A stretch of 64,000 nt of DNA, taken from Actinomycetota bacterium. GTDB lineage: Bacteria > Actinomycetota > Thermoleophilia > Solirubrobacterales > Solirubrobacteraceae. How positions within the stretch are numbered: position 1 is the stretch's first letter; each line of letters begins with the position of its first letter. The translations under genes and the position numbers were made by a program. Shown here one piece after another: positions 25,899-33,392 of this stretch. The stretch covers positions 806,001 through 870,000 of the forward strand of contig VAXW01000005.1 of assembly GCA_005884115.1 (NCBI GenBank), in the 5' to 3' direction. The notes below the pieces were generated by a model. That model did no database searches and was not told the DNA's origin. It was given only the letters and a program-made list of their open reading frames with translations.

Positions 25899-25926
25899 TC
25901 CCGCGGCGCGGAGCGCGTCCGGTGAG

Positions 25927-27510
25927 CTATCGCTTTGCGACCTTGAGCGTGGCGGTATCGGTCGTCCGCTGGCCGTCGGGGCTTCGCAGCGTGAGCATCA
26001 GCTTGTAGGTGGCGCCGCGAGTGAGCCCCGTCAGGGTGATGCTGGCGCGCCCAGCCGCGAGCGCGCGGGTGACTGAGATCGTGCGGCGCGGCGCCCGCCT
26101 GTGGTCGTGCGCGGCTGCGTGTCGATGGGCGTGCGCGCCATGACCGCAGAGGCGGGAGCCGGGCCTCGCCCGGCGCGTCGCGGTCAGCGTGGCGGTCGCA
26201 GGCGCGCTCGAGAACACTGGCACGCGCGCCCGCGTTCCCGAGCTGCGAAGGCGCGCGAGCGCGATGCCACCGACGAGCCTCGTGGCCGGTTGGGCGGGGC
26301 CTGTGCCCGGGAGCGCGCTGATGCTCACCGCGGCGCTGGTGGCCACGCCTTCATCGACGCTGTCGCGGGCGCTCACGACGCACGTCAGCTGTTCGCCGGC
26401 GGCTTCGCTCGGCGGAACGAACCACCTTCCGGTCGCGCCTTCGACCGTGCCCGATCCCGCGAGCTCCCACTGGTAGGAGAGCGAGATCGGCCCGGTGCCG
26501 CTCCATTCTCCGGGGTTGCACCGAAGCGGCGCGCCCACCTGCGCGCTGCCTTCGATGGAAGGCGGCGAGGTGACCACCGGGTGGGGACTGACCGTATCCA
26601 CGGCGAGCCCCTCGGGGGTGTCTGAGCCCGTGCTGAAGAGCGTCTGCGCTTCGCTGCCGTCGAGGTTCGAGGTGGCGATGCGGCGTGCGGCGGCTTCGCC
26701 CCAGTAGAGCCGGCCGGCCTGGGGGTCGACCACGAGGCCGCCTTCGAAGGCCCCGATCGCTTCTTCTCCGCCTCCGCGTTCGATGAGCGGTTGCGCTTCG
26801 CTGCCGTCGAGCTTTGCGCTGGAGATCAGGTTCCTTTCTTTTTTGCCGCCTTTGACGTCGAGGGTCATCCAGTACAGCCGGCCGTGCACGGGGTCGACGG
26901 CCACGCCGAAGGGCGAGACCTGATTGATGATCAGTTCGCTGACAAGCGGTTCGACCGCCATCGCCGCGCTCCTGATCGTCCCGGTGGGCAGATCGGCCCA
27001 GTACATCTGCGCGGCTGCGGGATCGAGCGCGATGAAGCCGCGCGCCTGGCCTTTGACGAGCAGTTCCACTTCGGTGCCGTCGAGCGAGGCTCGCTTGATG
27101 CCGGCCCGGTCGGTCCAGTAGAGCCTGCCCGCCGCGAGGTCGAGCGCGATGCCAAGCGGTTCGCCGGAGGGATCGATCAGCAGAGGGTGCGCTTCGCTTC
27201 CGTTCAGGTTCGAGCTCCAGATGGTGCTGGCGTCGGTGTCCGTCCAGTACATGCGGCCAGAGGCGACGTCCAACGCGAGGCCGTCCTCGAACCCGATGGG
27301 CTGGAACTGCAGCGTCTGCAGCGCGCTGCCGTCGAAGGCGGCGCGGTCGATTCCCGTTCCTCCTTCCCCGAGAAAGGCGGTGAAGTAGACCTTCCCCTGC
27401 GCCGCAGCCGGGGCGAGCGCGAGCGCGGCGAGAAGTGCGGGCAGTACGGCGAGCGCCACGCGCGCGCGCGCGTGCCGGCGGCCTGTCCTCGCAGCTTGCG
27501 AACGGGGCAT
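25927..27510 (-). CDS. secreted YWTD-repeat beta-propeller protein with Ig-like domain
   Basis: 527 residues. The signal peptide (RARVALAVLPALLAALALA) is followed by LDL-receptor class-B type repeats: GRMYWTDTDAS, GRLYWTDRAG, AQMYWADLPTG, GRLYWMTLD and GRLYWGEAA, each about 45 residues apart with LDGSEAQ/LNGSEAH linkers, building a propeller (about 40-310). Residues about 315-400 (PPSIEGSAQVGAPLRCNPGEWSG...QWELAGSG...LTCVVSARDS) form an Ig-like domain, and a basic linker with an HGAHAHRHAAAHDH cluster precedes a final beta domain. The His cluster may bind metal. Probably a surface binding protein. Located 74 bases downstream of the DipZ gene on the same strand. Confidence 0.82.
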   Translation of the reverse strand: MPRSQAARTGRRHARARVALAVLPALLAALALAPAAAQGKVYFTAFLGEGGTGIDRAAFDGSALQTLQFQPIGFEDGLALDVASGRMYWTDTDASTIWSSNLNGSEAHPLLIDPSGEPLGIALDLAAGRLYWTDRAGIKRASLDGTEVELLVKGQARGFIALDPAAAQMYWADLPTGTIRSAAMAVEPLVSELIINQVSPFGVAVDPVHGRLYWMTLDVKGGKKERNLISSAKLDGSEAQPLIERGGGEEAIGAFEGGLVVDPQAGRLYWGEAAARRIATSNLDGSEAQTLFSTGSDTPEGLAVDTVSPHPVVTSPPSIEGSAQVGAPLRCNPGEWSGTGPISLSYQWELAGSGTVEGATGRWFVPPSEAAGEQLTCVVSARDSVDEGVATSAAVSISALPGTGPAQPATRLVGGIALARLRSSGTRARVPVFSSAPATATLTATRRARPGSRLCGHGAHAHRHAAAHDHRRAPRRTISVTRALAAGRASITLTGLTRGATYKLMLTLRSPDGQRTTDTATLKVAKR

Positions 27511-27584
27511 CGTTCTCAGCCTTAGTGTCGGGTCGCCTGAGGTGCGGCGCGTGCTCGCGCGCGTGCGACGGACGCGTGTACGAA

Positions 27585-29372
27585 CTAGCCGAAGGTGAAC
27601 GCGTATGCCGAGATATCTGCAGCGAAGCGCAGGCTCAGACGGTGGCGGCCCTCGCGCGGCAGCGACACCAGCGAGTACAGCCGCTGGCGGCGCACCGTCA
27701 CCTGTCCGCCGCGCACATCGCCGCCGGCCGCCGGGGAGCGGATCGGCCTGCCGTCGAGCAGCACCTGTACCGCGAGCGGGCGTTCGTGCGGCGAGCTCAT
27801 GACCAGGTACACGTCCTTGGCCAGGAACTCGACGTCGATGCCCGCTCCCGCGCTGGCGGTGGCGGGCTGTGCTGCGACGTTCCAGCTGCCGCTGTAGGCG
27901 AACTCGTTGAGCGCGAGGCGGCCGCTGGCGGGAGGGCCGTAGTCGTGCCTCCCGGACCGTGGCGCGCTTAGCCAGCCCTGCGCTCGCGCGGTGCCCAGGT
28001 AGGTCTCGGGCGTTGCCAGTTCAGACGGCGTGATGACTCCTTGAGGACGTCCGCGCCCGCCGAGGCGAGATCCCGCTTCGGCCAGCAGCGCGCGGATCGC
28101 GGTCTCGGTCTTCGCGTAGTCGCCCTCCCCGAAGGCCGTGTAGCGAACGCGTCCGCTGGCATCGATCAGGTAGTCGGCGGGCCAGTACTGGTTTCCGTAT
28201 GCGTTCCACGTGCCCATGTTGTTGTCCTGGACGACCGGGTAGCGCAGGCCGAACTGGTGGATCGCTCCCCTGACGTTGCCGGCGTCGCGCTCGAAGGAGA
28301 ACTCCGGCGTCTCGACGCCGACGATCGTGAGACCGTCGCGACGGTAGGTCGCGTCCCAAGCCTTCAGGTATGGGAGCGTGCGGATGCAGTTGATGCACGT
28401 ATATGTCCAGAAGTCGATCAGGACGACCCGCCCGCGCAGCGCGCGCAGCGAGAGCGCGCGCCCCGCGGGGGTGTTGAACCAGTCCTGGGTGTCGGCGAAT
28501 TCGGGCGCGCTGCCGAGGTCGGGGAGCGTGCTGGCGGTCGCGAGCAGGCTCGCCCGGCTCGCCCCGCGCGCGAGCGCGCGCACGCTGCTCGCGCCGCCGT
28601 GGCACGCGGAGGACCCGTTGGCGGGGGCGAAGCGTGGACGGTGGCCCGTGAGCTCGTGCAGGCGTCCGGTGACCGCGCTCGAGCACTCGAGCGAGGCCGT
28701 GAGATTCACGTCGGGGATGCTTTCGGCGACGAACTGGTCGAAGTTGACGTCGAGGTTGGTCACTATGGCCACGGCCGTGGCGAGCATGATCGCGCCAAGC
28801 GTGCGCTGCAGCGCGAGGCCACGGCCGGCTCGGCGAGCGCGGTCGAGCAGGCGCCGCCCACCGAGGCACAGGGCGAGCAGCACGAGCGCGGAGCCCGCTG
28901 CGTAGGCGATCGCGATGACGATCGTCCTCCCGGACGCCGCGCTCACAGAGATGACAGCCGCGAGGACCGGGCTCGCGCACGGGGTGTAGACGAAGCCCAG
29001 CGCGCCTCCGACGAGCAGTCCGGAGGCGAAGCCCTCGCCGCGCGATCGCGGGCCGAAGCGCGCGAGTCGCGAGAGCGGCGCCTCCAGGCGTGCGGCAATT
29101 CCGGGGAGCAGCAGCGCCAGCCCGAACGCGAGCAGGACCGCGACGGCGAGGTCGCGCAGGGGATCGCTTCCCAGCCCGACCCCGTCGACCACGCTCGCGA
29201 GGCCGACGATCGTGATCGTGAACGTGATCGAGAGCCCGAGCACGATGCCCAGCGGCCGGCGCCGGCCGCCCACTCCGCCGGCCGATAGCAGCGCCGGCAG
29301 CACGGGCAGCACGCACGGCGACAGCGCGGTCCCGGCCCCCGCCAGCAGCGCGAACCCCACGAGCACGATCAT
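27585..29372 (-). CDS. dipZ: DipZ-type fusion: CcdA transporter, thioredoxin domain, C-terminal beta domain
   Basis: 595 residues. Residues 1-205 are a CcdA/DsbD-type membrane domain with the two cysteines C20 (ALSPCVLPVLPAL) and C132 (VYTPCASPVL) that carry electrons across the membrane. A TlpA-like thioredoxin domain (about 290-440) has the motif WTYTCINCIRTLPYL, the same TCINC-type active site as mycobacterial DipZ. Residues about 460-595 form a beta-sandwich with a lectin-like look. It moves reductant to extracytoplasmic thiol proteins. TACGCT ends 7 bases before the ATG at 29372. The cysteine-rich exported protein at 20.5 kb would be an obvious type of client. Confidence 0.88.
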   Translation of the reverse strand: MIVLVGFALLAGAGTALSPCVLPVLPALLSAGGVGGRRRPLGIVLGLSITFTITIVGLASVVDGVGLGSDPLRDLAVAVLLAFGLALLLPGIAARLEAPLSRLARFGPRSRGEGFASGLLVGGALGFVYTPCASPVLAAVISVSAASGRTIVIAIAYAAGSALVLLALCLGGRRLLDRARRAGRGLALQRTLGAIMLATAVAIVTNLDVNFDQFVAESIPDVNLTASLECSSAVTGRLHELTGHRPRFAPANGSSACHGGASSVRALARGASRASLLATASTLPDLGSAPEFADTQDWFNTPAGRALSLRALRGRVVLIDFWTYTCINCIRTLPYLKAWDATYRRDGLTIVGVETPEFSFERDAGNVRGAIHQFGLRYPVVQDNNMGTWNAYGNQYWPADYLIDASGRVRYTAFGEGDYAKTETAIRALLAEAGSRLGGRGRPQGVITPSELATPETYLGTARAQGWLSAPRSGRHDYGPPASGRLALNEFAYSGSWNVAAQPATASAGAGIDVEFLAKDVYLVMSSPHERPLAVQVLLDGRPIRSPAAGGDVRGGQVTVRRQRLYSLVSLPREGRHRLSLRFAADISAYAFTFG

Positions 29373-29495
29373 GCGTCAAAGCGTAGGCGCGAGTCAGGCT
29401 GCGGGCGCCGATATTTCAGCTGATGTTCAGAACTCATCAGGCGCGGGCGCCGAACGGCACGGAGGCGCACCGACGCGGACGCCGCAGCAGCCGAC

Positions 29496-29654
29496 TCAGG
29501 GCCGCCTGAGCATCACGTAGATGACGCTCAAGGCGATCGCGATCTGGCCGAACGCGAGCGCCGTGCCGAGGTTGGCGGCGCCGAGCGCCCCTGCGAGCGC
29601 GCTTCCCAGCACGAAGGCGCCGAGCGCTATGGCGAGCTCGCGCACAGTCTTCAC
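29496..29654 (-). CDS. 52-residue two-helix membrane protein coupled to meaB
   Basis: A GTG at 29654 overlaps the meaB stop as GTGA, and the frame runs 52 codons to TGA at 29496. The product starts MKTVRELAIALGAFVLGSAL, continues through a Gly/Ala turn (AGALGAANLGTALAF) and ends GQIAIALSVIYVMLRRP. This is two hydrophobic helices in a hairpin with basic ends. The exact four-base overlap, absence of frame breaks and hydrophobic content argue strongly for a real gene co-translated with meaB and the mutase. I recognise no family. A role linked to mutase chaperoning or cobalamin supply is only a guess. Confidence 0.7.
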   Translation of the reverse strand: MKTVRELAIALGAFVLGSALAGALGAANLGTALAFGQIAIALSVIYVMLRRP

Positions 29655-30607
29655 AAGCCCGCGGCCTCCTCCAGCGCGGCGAGCAGCGCGGCGCTGTCGA
29701 GCCCGGGGTCGCGCGCTTCGAGCAGCCGCTCGGCTGCCCGTCGTCCGCCCAGCGCTCGCAGCCCCCGCGCGCCGTGCTCGTGCGCGTAGTCGGAGATCGC
29801 GCTCGCGCGCCGCGCGCGCAGGCGCCGCTCGGCTACGCGGCCTGGAGCGCCGAGCTCCGCGAGCGCCGCCGCGAGCTCCTCGATCCCCTGCTGCGGCGCC
29901 ACCGCGGAGACGGCGAACACGCCCACCGATGGGCGCCCGAGCGCTCGCAGCGCAGCGCTCAGCTCGCGCGCCGTCTGCGCAGCGATCTGGCCGAGGTCGG
30001 CCTTTGAGACCACGAGCAGGTCGGGGATCTCCATCACGCCGGCCTTTAGGAACTGCAGCGCGTCGCCGCCCCCCGGCTGCACGACGAGCAGCACCGTGTC
30101 AGCTGCGTCCGCCACGTCGGTCTCCGCCTGGCCGACTCCGACGGTCTCGATCACGACGATCTCAAACGCGGCCGCGAGCGCATGCGCGGCGGCGCGCGTG
30201 GCCCACGAGAGGCCGCCCAGGCGCTCGCCGGCGGCGCTCGAGCGAATGAAGATCCCGCGGTCGCCGGCGTCGAAGTCGATGCGCGCGCGATCTCCCAGCA
30301 GCGCCCCGCCCGAGCGCCGCGAGCTGGGGTCGATCGCGAGCACCGCCACGCTCTGATCGCGGGCGCGCCACTGCTTCAGGAGCGCCGATAACAATGTCGA
30401 CTTGCCCGCTCCCGGCGGGCCGGTGACGCCGATCACGTGGCCCGCGGCCTCGCCTCCAAGGGCGGCGGGGGAGACCTCTCTGAGCAGGGCGGTGGCCTGC
30501 CGGCGGTCGCTGGCGGACGCGCTCTCCAGCAGGTTGAGGGCCGCCGGCGCAGCGCTGAGGTCGCGTTCGCGCAGCCGCGCGCCGAGGCCCGCTCCGTCGG
30601 CGCTCAC
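29651..30607 (-). CDS. meaB: methylmalonyl-CoA mutase-associated GTPase MeaB (ArgK family)
   Basis: 318 residues, standard size. The P-loop VTGPPGAGKSTLL is at 61-73, followed by LAIDPSSRRSGGALLGDRARI (switch region typical of MeaB), IETVGVGQAETDVADAADTVLLVVQPGGGDALQFLKAG and the guanine motif VSKAD. MeaB protects and reloads the adenosylcobalamin-dependent acyl-CoA mutase. Its GTG overlaps the mutase stop by four bases (GTGA), so they are coupled. The gene order mutase, meaB, 52-residue protein is tight. Confidence 0.95.
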   Translation of the reverse strand: MSADGAGLGARLRERDLSAAPAALNLLESASASDRRQATALLREVSPAALGGEAAGHVIGVTGPPGAGKSTLLSALLKQWRARDQSVAVLAIDPSSRRSGGALLGDRARIDFDAGDRGIFIRSSAAGERLGGLSWATRAAAHALAAAFEIVVIETVGVGQAETDVADAADTVLLVVQPGGGDALQFLKAGVMEIPDLLVVSKADLGQIAAQTARELSAALRALGRPSVGVFAVSAVAPQQGIEELAAALAELGAPGRVAERRLRARRASAISDYAHEHGARGLRALGGRRAAERLLEARDPGLDSAALLAALEEAAGL

Positions 30608-32676
30608 GCCGAGCCGTTTGCGCTCGAGCCGTTGGAAGATGATCCGTTGGCGCGAACGAGCTCGACGATGTCGCGCATGATGCGCGTGATGTCGAAGTCC
30701 TTCGGCGTGTATACGGCCGCCACGCCCGCCTGACGCAGCGGCGCGACGTCCTGCTCGGGGATGATCCCGCCGACGACCACCGGTGCCGTGACGCCGGCCT
30801 CGCGCAGCGCGTCTATCACAGCGGGGATCAGCTGCCGGTGCGAGCCGGAGAGGATCGAGAGCCCGATCACGTGCACGCCCTCCTGCAACGCCGAGGCGGC
30901 GATCTGCGCGGGCGTCAGACGGATGCCCTCGTACACGACGTCCATGCCCGAGTCGCGCGCGCGCACGGCGATCTGCTCGGCGCCGTTGGAGTGGCCGTCG
31001 AGGCCCGGCTTGCCGACGAGGATCTTGGGCCGGCGCCCGAGCTGCTCCTGCAGGCGCGTGACCTGCTCGCGCAGCTCATCGACCTCTTCAGCGCCGCCCA
31101 GCGCCGCCGCCTCACCCACGCCGGTGGGCGCGCGATAGCTGCCGAAGACCTCGCGCAGCGTCCCTGCCCACTCGCCGGTCGTCGCGCCCGCGCGTGCCGC
31201 CGCGATCGTCGCGACCATCAGGTTCTCGCCCGAGCGCTCCTCGCGCGCGACGGCGGCCAGCTCGCGCAGCGCCGCATCGACGGCCTGCTGCTGGCGCTCG
31301 GCGCGCCAGCGGCGAACGGCCTCGATCTGCTCGGCTTCCACGGCAGGGTCGACCACCAGGATCCCGCCCTGGGCATCGTCGGTCAGCGGCGAGGCCTCCG
31401 ACTCGGTGAAGCGGTTCTGCCCCACGACCACCTGCTCTCCGGACTCGATGCGACGGATGCGCTCGCGATGCGAGTCGACGAGCGCGCTCTTCATGTAGGC
31501 GACGGCCTCGACCGCGCCGCCGTGCTCGGCGACGACGGCCATCTCGGCGCGCGCGCCCTCGAGCAGCTCCGCGACGAGCCCCTCCATCACGCGCGAGCCC
31601 TCAAAGATGTCTGGGTACTCGAGGACGTCGGTCTCGTACGCGAGCACCTGCTGGATGCGCAGCGACCACTGCTGATCCCAGGGACGCGGGAGCCCGAGCG
31701 CCTCGTTCCACGCGGGCAGCTGGATCGCACGTGCGCGCGCGTCGCGCCCGAGCGTGACGGCGAGAGCCTCGAGCACGATGCGCTGCACGTTGTTCTCGGG
31801 CTGGGCCTCGGTGAGGCCGAGAGAGTTGACCTGCACGCCGTAGCGGAAGCGAAGCAGACGCTCATCAGAGATGCCGTAGCGCTCGCGCCCGAGCTCCTCC
31901 CACAGGACCGACATCGCGCGCAGCTTGGCGTGCTCTTCGATGAAGCGCACGCCCGCGTTGACGAAGAAGGAGATGCGCCCGAAGACCTGCTCCATGCGCT
32001 TCTGCACTTCGGCCTGGGCCGAATCCGTTGAGCCGTCCTTGGCGGCGATGTCGGCAGCGACCCGCTCCTGCACCGCGTCGAGCACCGCGATCGCGTTGCT
32101 CATCGAGTAGGCGATCTCCTGTATGGGCGTCGCTCCGGCCTCCTGCAGGCGGTAGGAGCAGATGTTGATCGGGTTCCACTTCGGCACGTGCTCGACGGTG
32201 TAGGCGATCATGTCGGCGATCAGCCGCATCGAGGCGGCTGGCGGGAAGGCGTAGGTGCCGCGCGCGAGGAACTCCTTGATGATGTCGTTCTGCGTCGTCC
32301 CCTGCAGCTCCTCCTGCGCCACGCCCTGGTCCTGGGCGGTGACGATGTAGAGCGCGAGCAGCCAAGCGGCCGTAGCGTTGATCGTCATCGAGGTGTTCAT
32401 CTCGGCGAGCGGTATGCCTTCCATCAGCGCGGCCATGTCGCCGCGGTGCGCGATCGGCACGCCGACCTTGCCCACCTCGCCGCGGGCGAGCTCCTCGTCG
32501 GGGTCATAGCCGGTCTGCGTTGGCAGGTCGAAGGCGATCGAGAGGCCCGTCTGCCCCTTCTGCAGGTTGCGCCGGTAGAGCTCGTTGGAGGCGCGCGCGG
32601 TGGAGTGGCCGGCGTACGTGCGCATCATCCAAGGCCGGTCGCGTTCGGGCAGGCGCGGAGTGCTATCGCCGCTCAT
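30604..32676 (-). CDS. ecm: ethylmalonyl-CoA mutase (MeaA/Ecm type), B12-dependent
   Basis: 690 residues: a TIM-barrel acyl-CoA mutase (1-520) fused to a cobalamin-binding domain (about 547-680) with D560-x-H562-x-x-G (GLDGHSNG) as the lower axial His motif. The substrate region reads RTYAGHSTARASNELYRRNLQKGQTGLSIAFDLPTQTGYD. The PTQTGYD sequence is what I know from MeaA/ethylmalonyl-CoA mutases, whereas methylmalonyl-CoA mutases usually have ATHRGYD there. It isomerises (2R)-ethylmalonyl-CoA to (2S)-methylsuccinyl-CoA in the ethylmalonyl-CoA pathway. A low-complexity NGSS tail ends the protein. TACAAT lies 8 bases before the ATG at 32676. Confidence 0.87.
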   Translation of the reverse strand: MSGDSTPRLPERDRPWMMRTYAGHSTARASNELYRRNLQKGQTGLSIAFDLPTQTGYDPDEELARGEVGKVGVPIAHRGDMAALMEGIPLAEMNTSMTINATAAWLLALYIVTAQDQGVAQEELQGTTQNDIIKEFLARGTYAFPPAASMRLIADMIAYTVEHVPKWNPINICSYRLQEAGATPIQEIAYSMSNAIAVLDAVQERVAADIAAKDGSTDSAQAEVQKRMEQVFGRISFFVNAGVRFIEEHAKLRAMSVLWEELGRERYGISDERLLRFRYGVQVNSLGLTEAQPENNVQRIVLEALAVTLGRDARARAIQLPAWNEALGLPRPWDQQWSLRIQQVLAYETDVLEYPDIFEGSRVMEGLVAELLEGARAEMAVVAEHGGAVEAVAYMKSALVDSHRERIRRIESGEQVVVGQNRFTESEASPLTDDAQGGILVVDPAVEAEQIEAVRRWRAERQQQAVDAALRELAAVAREERSGENLMVATIAAARAGATTGEWAGTLREVFGSYRAPTGVGEAAALGGAEEVDELREQVTRLQEQLGRRPKILVGKPGLDGHSNGAEQIAVRARDSGMDVVYEGIRLTPAQIAASALQEGVHVIGLSILSGSHRQLIPAVIDALREAGVTAPVVVGGIIPEQDVAPLRQAGVAAVYTPKDFDITRIMRDIVELVRANGSSSNGSSANGSA

Positions 32677-32684
32677 GCGAGCAA

Positions 32685-32713
32685 TTGTACGGCCGCCCGG
32701 TCCTCATTATCCT
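32685..32713 (+). promoter_or_regulatory. promoter of clpS, overlapping the mutase promoter
   Basis: TTGTAC (32685-32690), 17 bases, TATCCT (32708-32713), then 6 bases to the GTG at 32720. On the opposite strand the first hexamer reads TACAAT (32690-32685) and is the -10-like element of the mutase gene. The same six bases may thus serve two divergent promoters. Confidence 0.55.
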
Positions 32714-32719
32714 TGCCTT

Positions 32720-33007
32720 GTGAGCCAGACCGTCGAGCTGCCACGCATCGATGGGCCCGGAACGGGGCTCGGGGGCTCGTGGCGCGTGATCGTGCGCAAC
32801 GACAACCACAACACCTTCGATCACGTCGCGCACACGCTCGCGCGCTTCATCCCCGGCATCACACTCGTCCGCGGGCACGAGATCGCAAACGTGATCCACG
32901 GCTCGGGGCAAGCGATCGTCTATACGGGCGAGAAGGAGCCCGCGGAGCTCTACTGGGAACAGCTCAACTCCGCCGGTCTGACGATGGCGCCGCTCGAGCA
33001 GGGCTGA
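32720..33007 (+). CDS. clpS: ATP-dependent Clp protease adaptor ClpS
   Basis: 95 residues. The core WRVIVRNDNHNTFDHVAHTLARFIPGI matches the ClpS signature (NDxxxTFxxV), then ANVIHGSGQAIVYTGEKEPAELYWEQLNSAGLTM. The N-end-rule pocket (N-D) is present; the binding-helix Met/His positions are plausible. ClpS delivers N-degron substrates to ClpA or ClpC. The N-terminal extension is about 25 residues. The GTG at 32720 is preferred because a TTGTAC/TATCCT promoter ends 6 bases before it; the longer in-frame extension would run into the mutase gene. Confidence 0.88.
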   Translation: MSQTVELPRIDGPGTGLGGSWRVIVRNDNHNTFDHVAHTLARFIPGITLVRGHEIANVIHGSGQAIVYTGEKEPAELYWEQLNSAGLTMAPLEQG

Positions 33008-33023
33008 GGGCCCTGCCGAGAGC

Positions 33024-33392
33024 TCAGGAGGTCTCGCCCTCGACCACCCCGGCGCCGTCGCCCGCGCGCCCGTTGCCGGCGCCCCGCTCCTCGAGCAGCG
33101 AGCCCGACGCGGTGAGGTCCCACCAGCCGTAGACGATCGGGACCTGGTACCAGCCCGAGTGCACCACCCGGAAGCGGGTCATCTCCGGGCCGGCCCAGTA
33201 GCGCTCCCAGTCGAGGTGCTCGTCGAAGCACGCGAACTGCTGGAAGCGGTAGCGGTCATCGCGCGCCCGGTAGACCGCGTAGGAGCTCGCGCCATAGCGC
33301 ATCGCGTGCGCGGCGAGCTCGTTCAGCGCCTCGGCGAAGCCGTCGGCGCGGAAGCCGGTCGCATACCAGGGGATGACGACGGTGCCCGACAC
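33024..33392 (-). CDS. uncharacterised protein downstream of ccr (possible dimeric alpha-beta barrel)
   Basis: 122 residues. The GTG start at 33392 shares its first base with the last base of the ccr stop (TAGTG), so it is co-translated. The sequence TVVIPWYATGFRADGFAEALNELAAHAMRYGASSYAVYRARDDRYRFQQFACFDEHLDWERYWAGPEM has the beta-alpha-beta-beta pattern and closing W-x-x-Y-W of antibiotic-biosynthesis-monooxygenase-like ferredoxin folds. The C-terminal 25 residues are low-complexity Gly/Glu. The biochemical role is unknown; the link to Ccr is from gene order. Confidence 0.65.
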   Translation of the reverse strand: MSGTVVIPWYATGFRADGFAEALNELAAHAMRYGASSYAVYRARDDRYRFQQFACFDEHLDWERYWAGPEMTRFRVVHSGWYQVPIVYGWWDLTASGSLLEERGAGNGRAGDGAGVVEGETS

